A stretch of DNA of 64,000 bases from Pseudoips prasinana (taxonomy: Eukaryota > Arthropoda > Insecta > Lepidoptera > Nolidae), in the NCBI GenBank assembly GCA_951640165.1, contig OX621241.1, positions 4,722,001 to 4,786,000 of the forward strand. The letters run 5' to 3'. The position numbers and the translations under genes were made by a program. Each line of letters begins with the position of its first letter. Position 1 is the stretch's first letter. Under the pieces are notes generated by a model. The model saw nothing but the letters and a program-made list of their open reading frames with translations. It was not told the DNA's origin and searched no databases. This document shows, in pieces, positions 10,021 through 20,294 of this stretch.

Positions 10021-11171
10021 TGAGATGGCAAGATTTAGTTAGCAAACAGAACTAAAGAGAGAGAGCATCTCAAAGATATAGACAAGTTAAAAAAAATAAT
10101 AATTCAATGTACCCGTGCTACGATAGCTGGTCGTATGAAGCGTCTGAGAAGTACATCTAAAACGTGTGCATTCGTGACACTATTTTATTTTATTTTCGTT
10201 GCTCTCTTTATCTCCATACTCGTGGCATTACAATATATAGCTCTATCTCTCTACGTTATATCGTTCTTCTCTCTTATGTAACGAAAGGTGCCTAAACGTG
10301 ACCCGTCCTTGAAATTTTGATTTGCGCGGACTTATCAAATAGCCGCCTATGAAAGTTCACTTAAAAATATTTGTAAGCATATAATTATGAACTTATTTTT
10401 AATATTCTTGACAAATGATCATAAAAATATCATCATACAGATTAATATATATTTATAATAACAAAACATGAAAAACACGTAGAAGATTAATTTTCCTATA
10501 ATGAAATTTATTCTGATTATAGCTAAGTATACATTATATTATAAAATTCATTAAAATTAAGTAGCAAAAGGCACGCAGTTTCAATCATTAACCAAAACAA
10601 AAATAAATTACAAACAGAAATAAAGCATTTTCACCTTTATATATGAAGCATAAGATTTAAATTAACTACTTGGATAAGTTTGTAGATAGTTAATGACAGT
10701 AACATTGGCATCGAACCATACGACAGATACGAAATGACTGGCTGTATGAAAAATTGCTTTTTCCCCTCACTAGTTCAAAAGCCCTTGTTGCTTTTAGCCA
10801 CAGAGCTAAGCGATTCTGATCCTTGAATGACCACAGTGAATTTAATACAAAATTGTAACTACAAAAAAATAAAATAGTACTTACTCATTTTAAGATTTAT
10901 CTTATTCGATTATTTGCGGGGTTTTGGGTAAGTAAGTGGTATTAGTTAGGAAAAGAGAAATAGTCATGTTATTATAATAATAATTTGTATGTAAGTTTAT
11001 TTATATTCTTCTGACTAATATTTAATATTTGGACTAACCTACACACAATTCCTCTTTCATACTATATCTCCTCTCGCGGGCCTGTTGGAAGAGATTTCAT
11101 TAGAAATAAGCAGTGCCTTTGTACTCTTTCATTTTGTATACTTGCTTTTAGTTACTTTTTACTGTGTATAC

Positions 11172-11174
<3 letters not shown>
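10021..11174. other. AT-rich intergenic, no feature recognised
   Basis: No supported gene or element boundary. Confidence 0.4.
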
Positions 11175-11232
<58 letters not shown>

Positions 11233-11238
11233 ATATAT
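11175..11238. repeat. (TA)n microsatellite
   Basis: About 60 bases of TA repeats with one TT interruption at 11220. Such runs are often assembly-sensitive and length-polymorphic. Confidence 0.95.
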
Positions 11239-11542
11239 GAAAACTAAGTGCACGGGGGAGTATCTACATATCATATATTATGCATAATTTAAACTAATAA
11301 AAAACAGAAGAAAAGCTTAAAATTTATTCTTTTAATGTCTATGGTCTAACTATATGTCAAACATAATCATCGAGTTATTGTTTTTGACATTAGAAACTTT
11401 AATATAATGGATGACTAGGTACTAATAATTATTATCACGATGCTCATAATAATTCCAACACGGCTCCAGTATTGAGACAAGATTATCAACTTTTAAGCAA
11501 AACTAACAATTTTAAATGATTCTTACTACCTCTTTATTAATA

Positions 11543-11570
11543 TTAGGTCTTTACCTATGAAATTGCCGTT
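11543..11570 (+). repeat. mariner left terminal inverted repeat
   Basis: Pairs with 12803-12830. Twenty-seven of 28 positions match. This is where transposase would bind. Confidence 0.93.
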
Positions 11571-11732
11571 CTGCAGTACTGGCCATTTCAAATCAAAATA
11601 ATTTTTGTTTGGCTAAGAATTCTAATTTCAAATTAATTTTATTTTAAAAACATGGATTCTTTTTTCCAAAAGTAGTCATTTCTTTATTGATTAGTGTTAC
11701 ATTTTCATCGCATTTCAATCTTTTTCGTCATC

Positions 11733-12752
11733 ATGGATACGTTAAAAATTCGAGTAATTATGGAATATGAGTACCGTCGTGGCAGCAACGCGGCACAAGC
11801 GGCACGCAACATCAACGACGTTTACGGAGCTAACACTACAAACCAACGCACCACCTGTTATTGGTTTGCTCGCTTCCGTTCTGGAAATTTCGACCTGAAA
11901 AATGAACCTCGCGGTCGTCCGAAGACTTTGGTCGACAATGACGAATTAAAGGCGGTTGTGGAAGCTGATGATACACAATCTACGGCTGAATTAGCAGCAG
12001 CTTTCGACGTTAGCGTCAAAACAATATTGGTCCATTTGCGTCAAATTGGCAAGGTAAAAAAGCTTGACAAATGGGTGCCCCACGAACTCAATGATCGCCA
12101 GCGCGAAGTACGCGTCGAGACGTGCCTTGCACTGCTCAACAGACACACAAATGAAGGAATTTTGAACCGCATTGTTACCTGCGATGAAAAATGGATTCTG
12201 TTTGATAACCGCAAGCGCTCAGCAAGTTGGTTGGATCCTGGTTCAGCACCTAAACAATGCCCTAAACGAAAACTTACCCCTAGAAAAGTGATGGTCACTG
12301 TTTGGTGGTCTAGCGCCGGTGTGATTCATCACAGCTTCTTACCAAACGGGGTGAGCATTACTGCAGATGTGTACTGTGAAGAACTGAGCACAATGATGGA
12401 GAAGCTGGCGCATCTCCAACCAGCATTGGTCAATCGCTCGTCTCCGCTGCTCCTGCACGACAACGCGCGACCTCATACTGCACAGCAGACGGTCTCCAAG
12501 TTGCAAGAACTGGGGTTTGAAGCTCTCCGTCATCCGCCCTACTCACCAGACCTTGCGCCTACAGACTACTACTTTTTCCAGAATTTGGATAACTTCTTGG
12601 CGGGAAAAAAATTCAATACCCGAGAGGCAGTACAAAATGCCTTTGAAGAATTTGTTGCCTCCCGTCCAGCTGATTTCTTTAAGAAGGGCATCAATAAACT
12701 GCCACTGCGATGGCAAAGATGCATTGATTGCATGGGTGATTACTTCGATTAA
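11733..12752 (+). CDS. mariner transposase (DD34D), apparently intact
   Basis: Cut-and-paste transposase for the surrounding element. The open frame runs from 11694, but I choose the ATG at 11733 because the protein then starts MDTLKIRVIMEYEYRRG, at the usual mariner N-terminal position, giving 339 residues (family usual about 345). The N-terminal helix-turn-helix half includes RTTCYWFARFRSG. The linker WVPHEL (around residue 111) is present. The catalytic triad is complete: TCDEKW (Asp about 151), LLHDNARPHTA (Asp about 243) and SPDLAPTDYYFF (Asp about 278), with 34 residues between the last two. No stop or frameshift. Activity is inferred from integrity, not shown. Confidence 0.95.
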   Translation: MDTLKIRVIMEYEYRRGSNAAQAARNINDVYGANTTNQRTTCYWFARFRSGNFDLKNEPRGRPKTLVDNDELKAVVEADDTQSTAELAAAFDVSVKTILVHLRQIGKVKKLDKWVPHELNDRQREVRVETCLALLNRHTNEGILNRIVTCDEKWILFDNRKRSASWLDPGSAPKQCPKRKLTPRKVMVTVWWSSAGVIHHSFLPNGVSITADVYCEELSTMMEKLAHLQPALVNRSSPLLLHDNARPHTAQQTVSKLQELGFEALRHPPYSPDLAPTDYYFFQNLDNFLAGKKFNTREAVQNAFEEFVASRPADFFKKGINKLPLRWQRCIDCMGDYFD

Positions 12753-12802
12753 TACAAATAAAAAAATTCATGAAAAAAATTCGTTTAAATTTTTTCATAC
12801 AA

Positions 12803-12830
12803 AACGGCAATTTCATAGGTAAAGACCTAT
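12803..12830 (-). repeat. mariner right terminal inverted repeat
   Basis: Reverse complement of 11543-11570 except the last base. Followed by the TA duplication. Confidence 0.93.
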
Positions 12831-13004
12831 TATTATAGTATATATTTTTTAAATGTCAATGTCTGTTAATGTCACTAAAGAATTAACATACTTAATTGGT
12901 TTTATTTTGATCCAGGAATCGTCGTTATTCACGGCGTAGGTATTTTTTAAATAACTTTTGCTAAAGAATTATACTTCATATCTCTACACAGGTTTTTCCG
13001 CAGA

Positions 13005-13245
13005 TGTAGTAAAAATATTAGACTTAAACTAGATAATTAAACAAACATAATTTCTTGACAATAACTTGATACGAGCTAGCTAAATATCATTGCTATGATA
13101 AAATAAATTTTATAAATGTTTTCATACAATATGTACCTAAATATCTATGTTACTAGAAATAATAATGTATACAACTATATTACTACAAACATGTTCTGAC
13201 TATTTACAAGCGCTTTTTTAAAGTCTACGTGAATAAAAAAAAAAA
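13005..13245 (+). mobile_element. SINE-K full-length-like copy
   Basis: Starts ATGTAGTAAAAATATTAGAC and ends ACGTGAATAAAAAAAAAAAG. It matches 17993-18232 almost base for base, so both start at the same point, suggesting a defined 230-bp unit with a poly(A)-like end. No coding. Confidence 0.75.
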
Positions 13246-13261
13246 GAACCATTATACCACA

Positions 13262-13507
13262 ATTTGTTCCTGCTGTGTGGTGACGGCATAGAATATCATC
13301 ACACCATCTCATCCCATGGGGGGCATAGAAATCGTCCGAGGGAATATCTACCAGAGAACGGGCAGCAGCGTTTTTCTGTGAACTATGACCATCAAACGGC
13401 GATCGCCAACCCGTCTGCCAAGCTTGGCGATTATGGCATATCCCCCCATTCTTTGGAGAGGCCTTTGTCCAGCAGTGGACGTTCTTTGGCTGACATGATT
13501 ATACCGT
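13262..13507 (+). mobile_element. SINE-R copy, full length
   Basis: Head CTGCTGTGTGGTGACGGCAT, middle GGGCAGCAGCGTTTTTCTG, CATCAAACGGCGATCGCC and CCGTCTGCCAAGC, tail GGAGAGGCCTTTGTCCAGCA and TTGGCTGACATGAT. It is the first of three SINE-R pieces in the same direction (next 13508, 13715). Confidence 0.8.
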
Positions 13508-13680
13508 AGGCGTAGAAGTAGGCCACCTACCATAAAATTGGCAGCAGCATTTCTCTGAGTACTATGATCATCATACTGCAGTCGCCAACCCGCCTGCTAA
13601 GCGATTATGGCATATACTTGGGGTAGGGTCTTATCTAACAGTGGACTTATTTGGCTCAAATGACCACAACGAGACCTTAA
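13508..13680 (+). mobile_element. SINE-R copy, headless
   Basis: Repeats the internal blocks GTAGAAGTAGG, GGCAGCAGCATTTCTCTGAG, CATACTGCAGTCGCCAACC, CTGCTAAGC and a tail TCTAACAGTGGAC..TTTGGCT. Diverged from its neighbour, so not a recent tandem copy. Confidence 0.65.
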
Positions 13681-13714
13681 ACCATTATCTATTGTATTAT
13701 TGGAATATTAAAAT

Positions 13715-13785
13715 AGCTTAGGCAAACGAGCAAGCACCCATGTCCAGCAGTGGACTACTTTCATCAGAAATGATGATGATAATGA
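13715..13785 (+). mobile_element. SINE-R/RTE tail fragment
   Basis: CATGTCCAGCAGTGGAC..CTTTCATCAGAAATGATGATGAT is the shared tail with its GAT repeat. Confidence 0.6.
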
Positions 13786-14129
13786 TAACTTATAAAATTC
13801 ATTAAAATAATTAAAAACAGCGTGACCCTTTCACGCAGTTTTTAATTAAAATAAATTGAGATGAACCGCACCATAAATAATACAATATGTAAACCTTTAG
13901 GTTTTGTTGAAATAAGGTCTTCTTTTCCGAATATGTCAAGATCGTGACATGGAAATCACGTGGCTCCACGTGATCCTACTCTGTGACTCATTTAAAGCTG
14001 AGATGTATCGTTAGAATGCGAAGACTAATGGCAAATGGTTACATTAATGTTGGTTTAGGTAACTTTTCAAATACGCAATGCAGTTTGCTTCCGTCATTAA
14101 GTATATGTAGAGCTATATAATAATAATAA

Positions 14130-14180
14130 TAGCCATAGCGGCCAGTTACAATGGCTAGGTCGGCAACAAGTGTGTGATGC
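14130..14180 (-). mobile_element. SINE-B tail scrap
   Basis: ATAGCCATAGCGGCCAGTTA and GGCTAGGTCGGC resemble the GGCCACGGCGGCCAGTCTC block of SINE-B. Confidence 0.35.
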
Positions 14181-14610
14181 CATATGTGTCGCAAGCTTTA
14201 TAGGCTAAGGTGGGCCGTATGCTTGTGTATCGAATCATATCGAAAAGAAAAAAGTCATACCTAGATTACCTAGGGCATTAAAGGTATAACTTGTTTCTGA
14301 TGATCATGATTGCGTATTTTTAACCAACTTCGAAACGATAGGAAATAATCTATTGATTATTAATTTGACTGTATGTTTTATTTTTTGTAAGAATACATAT
14401 ATGTAAAACAAATGCTCCGTTATTCTTCGGCATTCGCAATACCAGAGTGCCGCAAGTGCGTTGCCGGTCTTTAAGAAACGCAAATTTAAGGCTCGCTTCT
14501 TGAAATTTACCATATCATACCGGATCGGAGATACCGCCGCATTTAATTGATTCTATGGAGTCGTAGAAGCGGTAGATATTTCTTGAGAAACGCACGGTGG
14601 TAGACGACCA

Positions 14611-14857
14611 TTCATACAGGTGATCATGTCAGCCGAATGACGTCCACAGCTGGACAAGAGCCTCCCCCAGGAATGGGGGGATATACCATAATCGCCACGC
14701 ATGGCAGATGGGTTGGCGATCGCTGTATGGTGATAATAGTAAAAAGAGAGACGCTGCTGCCCGTTTTCTGGTAAATATGCCCTCGGGTAGACCTCTACGG
14801 GATGAGATGAGTTGGCGATATTCTTTGCAGGCAGCACACAGAATTCATACAGGTGAT
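14611..14857 (-). mobile_element. SINE-R insertion with 14-bp target-site duplication
   Basis: TTCATACAGGTGAT occurs at 14611-14624 and again at 14844-14857, exactly bracketing a minus-strand SINE-R (14625-14843, 219 bp). On the reverse strand it starts at the CTGTGTGCTGCCTGC head and ends with the CAGCTGTGGACGTCATTCGG tail. A perfect long duplication is the hallmark of LINE-mediated retroposition and fixes the true ends of the family. Confidence 0.9.
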
Positions 14858-14869
14858 ATGGATGTGATT

Positions 14870-15955
14870 TCCCCTTCTGGCGACAGGTACAGGTTCTAAC
14901 AATTCCTCAGAACACTCCCCGTGATAAATGCACTTCTCGTATAGTAGAACGCAAGTAACTACTTCAGTTTAAGTCACACTGATAATGATACACGTTGTAT
15001 AAGAGATAACTTCATAGCATGTCCACAAGAAAATATTCTTAAAATCTCGACCTTTCAATGTTCGTGTCTTCGAGCCAAACCATTTAACCAATTCACATCC
15101 TGCTCCGCAAGTTTATAGAACTGGAATTTTTGCATAAACTAAACAAGCAGGCGCCAACCCTCGCAGTGACGCATCAATGAATGGAATACATTCGTGATCG
15201 AAGCGTGCCGTCGACCTTGGTAATAATTTGAAGTGAAATGGCCCGAGTGCAGGTCACGCTTCACAAAATTATTCCGAGATTTTGAATATTATTAATGCCT
15301 TATATATTTACCTAATGAATTACGGTTTTTCGAAAGTGAGACGGAGGGAGGTGGACATGATTCCATAGAACAATAAGAAGTGGATTCGGTAAACGAAGAG
15401 AATACTTTATAAATAAATAAAATAATAATTAATATATAGGGACAACTAACATACTGCCATCTGAAAAACTCGGCTTTGGTTTGAATACCACGAACAGTCT
15501 TTACATACTAACTTGTTTACGTATTTCGTGGTAAACATATAAGGAAAAAGTTAAACTATTATCCCCATTGTTGATCTTGTGAGAAAACTGTACGTACCTC
15601 TACGTGCCTCAGTTCCTTAGTTTTAATATTTCATTCCTTCACTCTTGCTACACTTAATAATTTCCTTAATTTAGTTCATATCTTAATATCTCAAGTGTCA
15701 AGATTTTAACTACTACAAACTTTTCTCTGTATTGAGTAACAACAAAAGGATTTCCCAACGATGGGAACTTCTTCAGAACAGGGCAAGCATAATTCAACAT
15801 TTGTGAACTGCTTGGGCAATGCATAGTCCGATTGAACAGCTTAGAACTCAGGCTAAGAAATTCTCTAGGCCGTCCAATAAGCAAGAGTATTATACCCATG
15901 GTCTTGTTTATTGGTGCCTTATTTATTTCCAGACCGCAACCCGATCTATTAAAAA
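14870..15955. other. Intergenic with a SINE-A scrap
   Basis: At 15435-15480 ATATATAGGGACAACTAACATACTGCC matches the reverse SINE-A tail at 33453 and 54769. The remainder is unrecognised. Confidence 0.4.
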
Positions 15956-15959
15956 TATG

Positions 15960-16145
15960 AATAAGGCAAAGGATATCTTCATGTCAGCCGAATAACGTCC
16001 ACAGCTGGACAAACGCCTCTGCCAAGAATGATAGAAAGTGCCATAATCGTTACACTCCGCAGACGAGTCGGTAATCGCAGTATGATCGTCACAACTCACA
16101 GAGAGCTGCGGATTTTTCTTGGAAGGTATTTCCTCGGGACGACTC
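15960..16145 (-). mobile_element. SINE-R copy, minus strand
   Basis: ATGTCAGCCGAATAACGTCC, CAGCTGGACAAACGCCTC, CCATAATCGTTACACTC.GCAGACGAGTCGG and ATTTCCTCGG are the reverse of the SINE-R tail and middle. Confidence 0.75.
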
Positions 16146-16228
16146 CAACCCCCCAAATGATGGACACTCCATTGCGGAAATCTTTTAGGGGGCGCTTCTT
16201 CCGGCAGTGTACGTCATACGGTTAACAT
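16146..16228 (+). mobile_element. SINE-R tail, plus strand
   Basis: ACTCCATTGCGGAAATCTTT, GGGGGCGCTTCTTCCGGCAG and GTACGTCATACGGTTAAC are a diverged plus-strand tail, like 6718-6780. With the previous entry it forms a head-to-head pair. Confidence 0.5.
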
Positions 16229-16229
16229 A

Positions 16230-17530
16230 ATGAAAAATGAAATATCCTCATTTAATACTAAAAATAACTCTAGAACAAGCAGTTCTCAAGCTCTCATCAG
16301 TGGGATGCAAATGTGCCGATGTATTGTGATGCATCGCGCGCGCCAGTTCAACAAACGCGGTGCATTGTCATGCGTTCTGCGTTGCCAGCCGCCAGGCTTA
16401 TGGGAATATTGTTTCTTGACCTACCATTAATCATAAACATCAAAGTCCTGAGCTCCCATAGACTTGGTTAGCTTTGAAATTGGATATAAACTATAATTTC
16501 AACAGCAAAACGAAATTAAAACGCAAATGTGATGTTTTTTGAGGACTAAACAATCCATTACCTTCCAAAATCAAGAACAGGTGTAATTTTAAAGCTCAAT
16601 GGACTGTTTAGTTACACCATAATTATCATGGGGATGTTGCACCCCAGTTTAGTAAACTTGCGTTAGCTGCCATTCTGCGGAAGAACATTTTTTGGACCAA
16701 CATGGCATTTTGGGATCAGGTTTAGCGATTTCGGAAAGTCTCGTGAATGCTCAATACCTATGATTATTGTATGCCTATAAATTCTTACAGCAGTGGGTGG
16801 AAAGAGTCCCAAGGTAGAAGAAGAGTTAAATAAGTATTTTGGTTGAGTATTACGGGCATCTAATATAAGTCGCTAAGCTTGTAAGGATGAAATCTTATTG
16901 AAATATAAGGCAAATCAAACTATCACACAGATAGGTTATTTAATTGAAGTATCTATGCTACACTGTACAAACAGTTCAATAATCTCGTTACATTGGCATG
17001 CATAGTGCGTATGCGCCACGTAGCCACGTAGTCATGCGCAAACGCATCCCTGTATGTATTGGTGGGAAAATTGTGAAAGGTTTAATTGCTCATCTAAATA
17101 AAAAAGTGGTACCTGACTTTCTTGGTTTACAGAGCGTGTACATTTAAATAGGTTTATGTAGGTAGTGTTTATTTATATGAAGATAATATATATTTCCCAC
17201 ATGAAACGAGTTAAAATATGAAGTTAAGTACTTCCTCAACTGTACTAGTTTTAAAGACATACCGCGCCTTTAATATTCCTTTATAAAACCGATTTGAACA
17301 TAATGTATACACATCCAAAACTTATATACATTGTGTACGCAATGTATATACATATAGATACGGTCCCTCAGTATCAAGTAAAAGAAGAATTATCGAAATC
17401 GGTTGACAAACTTCAGTCAAATTGATAGGTTGCCTTCTTCTTTTTCAGTCGGTTAAAATTCGTAGACATAGTGTGTGCGCAAACTAGATTTAACTTTATT
17501 GCTTGTTATAGTCTTGTCTATATATATATT
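16230..17530. other. Intergenic, no feature recognised
   Basis: No supported gene. TGTATACACATC..ATATACATTGTGTACGCAATGTATATAC at about 17300-17350 is an imperfect AT-rich inverted arrangement. Confidence 0.4.
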
Positions 17531-17531
17531 G

Positions 17532-17640
17532 TCTGCCTCATTGGTCTAGCAAAAGCGTGTCCAGATAACGAGGTCCTAGTTTTTAATGCCGGGTCGGACC
17601 AATAAATGATTTTGAGCCTTTTCCGGACTAAATGAATTAT
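17532..17640 (+). mobile_element. SINE-B head
   Basis: CATTGGTCTAGCAAAAGCGTG, CAGATAACGAGGTCCTAGTT and GCCGGGTCGGACCAA follow the SINE-B head of 31607. The tail is missing. Confidence 0.6.
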
Positions 17641-17992
17641 CACTTAGTTTAGTGTCAGGAGCGGTCAGCTATTCTAGCAAAGAAATCACAGCTACTGAGA
17701 ACTAAGTGTTCTCCGTGTGGATAATGCAGTTTTCCGTGAACCAAACAACCTGTAGTACGGCAGTTACATAGTTATTTACAATAATAGGCGCTTATCGCCT
17801 ATTAAACTAGCAGTTGCTTCGTTTTTCTACAGTTTTATGATCTATTTATATACTTTGTCTGCTTGGTTGGTTCGCTGGGTCTTCTCAGTTGGAGCGCATT
17901 TGATCCGGTGGTAGCATTAAAGCGCGACTGTCGTTATTAACACAAGGTCCGTCATAATAATAATACCTTAATATAGACAGAACCATTGACAA

Positions 17993-18232
17993 TATGTAGT
18001 AAAAATATTAGACTTAAACTAGATAATTAAACATAATCTCTTGACAATAACTTGATACGAGCTAGCTAAATATCATTGCAATAATAAAAAAATAAAAAAA
18101 ATATTTTCATACAATGTGTACCTAAATATCTATGTAACTAGAAATAATAATGTATACAACTATATTACTACAAACATGTTCTGACTATTTACAAGCGCTT
18201 TTTTAAAGTCTACGTGAAAAAAGGAAAAAAAA
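17993..18232 (+). mobile_element. SINE-K full-length-like copy
   Basis: ATATGTAGTAAAAATATTAG to ACGTGAAAAAAGGAAAAAAA. Same start, body and end as the copy at 13005, with a few small indels. Confidence 0.75.
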
Positions 18233-18348
18233 CGGTAGCGTGATCAACTGCAGTGATATTGTGTTATGTCTACAAACAATATACTTAGTAACAAGTCTGG
18301 AAGTTGGCGACGTTACACCTCTGTTCACGGGACCGCACGAAAGGCCCG

Positions 18349-18480
18349 GTTTCCACCAAAGCAGAAAGGAGAGAAGACGATAGGATTACATTATTTCCAT
18401 CCCTAATATTCCTATATCTCTTCTCCGCTAAGCTTCGGTGAAATTGAATCAAGCGGAGAGGAGAAATGCCTCATTTTTCT
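18349..18480. repeat. Small inverted-repeat (MITE-like) sequence left of the LINE
   Basis: GTTTCCACCAAAGCAGAAAG at 18349 is mirrored imperfectly by CTCTTCTCCGCTAAGC at 18414-18429, followed by CGGTGAAAT and AAGCGGAGAGGAGAAATGCC. The same TTCCACCAAAGCGGAGAGGA motif appears inverted at 23700-23726 beyond the LINE, so the LINE may have landed in this repeat. Confidence 0.45.
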
Positions 18481-18858
18481 ATGGAATTTTGTGCACCCCG
18501 CGGCCTTCTCCCCGCGCCTCGTACATGATCATGTAACTCGTAGAAACTAGTTTAGTAGTAGTTTTTTATCCAGAATCTATGCTGACGTCGATAATAAAAA
18601 TATTGAAGAAATAATTGTGTTTCTTCGATCTCTAATTCCTATTTCGCAGTATAAGATATGACTTTTTTTTTGCGCGCGGGTAGTTGTTGAAAGAAGTTGA
18701 ACTATATTGATCTGCTCAATTTATATTTAATTAAATTTAATTAACAGTATTATTATAAACATTTTATGTGCTTAAAGTTAAGTTAATACACTCACCCTGC
18801 CAGCCTAGTGTTATCTCTCTTCTATCACATCACATAACAATTATCATCACTATTTGCA

Positions 18859-19596
18859 ATGGAGTCCATGCAGCATGCTTTCACAAGTATGAAGGAGAAC
18901 CTTATGAAGCGCATGACTGAGTTTGAAGAGCTCCAGAAGACACCCAGAACACCTGCCACTGCAGACACACTAGCACTGGAATTTGCTGCATTCAAGAAGT
19001 TTGTGTACGAATCCTTCAGCTGCTTCCAACAGCAACTAGATGCTCTTGTTCTCTGTTGTGACCAAATGGAGATGCGAGGTAGGCGTAGAATGCTCTTGTT
19101 TCATGGCATACCAGAAGAGAAGAAAGAAATGTCCACTCAGGTTGTTGTTAACACCATCACAGAGCATTTGAAACTATCAGATTTTTCCAAATCTGATGTA
19201 CTGCGTTCACATCGCTTAGGCCGCGCTCCGACCTCTGATAGACCCAGGCCCATGCTGGTGGAATTCACTAATTATCAAGCCCATGATAGCGTGTGGTTTG
19301 CTAAAACCAAATTTAAAGGCACTACAATCACAATCTCGGAGTTTTTGACCAAGCCTAGACATGAAGTCTTTATGACTGCACGCCAGCGGTGGGGAATATC
19401 TAGTTGCTGGAGTCGACACGGCGTGATATATATTCAAGCCTCAGGGGGCCAAATACATAAGGTGGTCATGATGAACGATCTCAACAAAATTGTGTTTGTA
19501 ACGGTGCAGGAGGGCAATACGCAGGAAAGCACGTCAACCAGCAAGCCTGTTACAGCAGCAGGCAGGCCTAAACGAGGTGCTGTCTCCAAGAAATAA
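18859..19596 (+). CDS. LINE ORF1 protein (nucleic-acid-binding, L1-ORF1p-like fold)
   Basis: 245 residues, intact. The N-terminal ~75 residues are Met-, Lys- and Glu-rich and could form a coiled coil (MKENLMKRMTEFEELQK). The middle, residues about 78-150, reads like the RRM-type domain of L1-like ORF1 proteins: RRRMLLFHGIPEEKKE, then VLRSHRLGRA, then RPRPMLVEFTNY. The C-terminal part has KGTTITISEFLTKPRHEVFMT and GGQIHKVVMMNDL, as in the C-terminal domain of that family. Such proteins bind element RNA and act as chaperones. The start at 18859 is the first ATG after the leader. The tail is Ser/Thr/Lys-rich. Confidence 0.85.
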   Translation: MESMQHAFTSMKENLMKRMTEFEELQKTPRTPATADTLALEFAAFKKFVYESFSCFQQQLDALVLCCDQMEMRGRRRMLLFHGIPEEKKEMSTQVVVNTITEHLKLSDFSKSDVLRSHRLGRAPTSDRPRPMLVEFTNYQAHDSVWFAKTKFKGTTITISEFLTKPRHEVFMTARQRWGISSCWSRHGVIYIQASGGQIHKVVMMNDLNKIVFVTVQEGNTQESTSTSKPVTAAGRPKRGAVSKK

Positions 19597-20294
19597 ATTC
19601 CATCATTCATCAGATATCATCCGGCCTGTAGTGAAAGCCATTTTGAACACAAACACTTGTGATACTGTGTCTGGTACCCACTTTTCTAATAACTTCTTGC
19701 CTTTAGTTTTTATTTGACAAAACATTTTATTAATTATATGAGCTACCTTCTTATTATTTGTTACTAAGAATTAATTCTTTAGGTCAGTTTAGGTTATCTG
19801 TCACATGATTTTTTACCGTATTGTTTTTTGACAACAACTGTCAAATTGTTGTACCTACTGTATGAATTATAAAGAGAAGGAGCAACATCTGTAGCTGTTA
19901 TATTGATTCTATGGATTGTTAAGAAAAGGAGCAATATCTCGTTTTAAAATAGTCCATAATTAAAATATTCAGTTTATCTCTTTACTTTAAACCATGCTTA
20001 AATGTTTTGATGTTTTTCTAGCTGTAAGATGATAAATTGCTTTAAATTAAAGATTTTTCTCTTTTTCTGTACGTGTTATATATAAATAAAAGCGTTACAT
20101 TTTACATTTTTAGACACATTCTTTTCAAATGGAATCTGTAAATGTTTATTGTTACTAGAAACGATGTTACCTATGTGGCACTTCACTGGCAGGTATTGAG
20201 TGTAGATTACTGTAATATTAGAAAAGTTAGTCAATAGAATTATTTGTAAGTAGAATTATTATATTTATTTTAATAGTAAGTAAGTATATGTTAT
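19597..20294 (+). other. LINE inter-ORF spacer
   Basis: About 700 bp, unusually long for an ORF1-ORF2 gap. It includes a diverged direct repeat, AGAGAAGGAGCAACATCTG at about 19872 and AGAAAAGGAGCAATATCTC at about 19922. No further frame was recognised. Confidence 0.6.

Larger units (their letters stand above)
11543..12830 (+). mobile_element. Complete mariner transposon (cecropia-type), 1,288 bp
   Basis: Terminal inverted repeats of 28 bp (11543-11570 and 12803-12830, beginning TTAGGTCTTTACCTATGAAA) differ only at the outermost base. The element is flanked by TA at 11541-11542 and 12831-12832, the mariner target-site duplication. The repeat sequence resembles the ends of the cecropia subfamily of mariners, as I recall them. 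It encloses one uninterrupted transposase frame. Size and structure are those of an intact mariner (about 1.3 kb). Confidence 0.95.

Noticed and set aside
12517..12822. 101-codon frame inside the mariner
   Set aside because: Out-of-frame shadow of the transposase.
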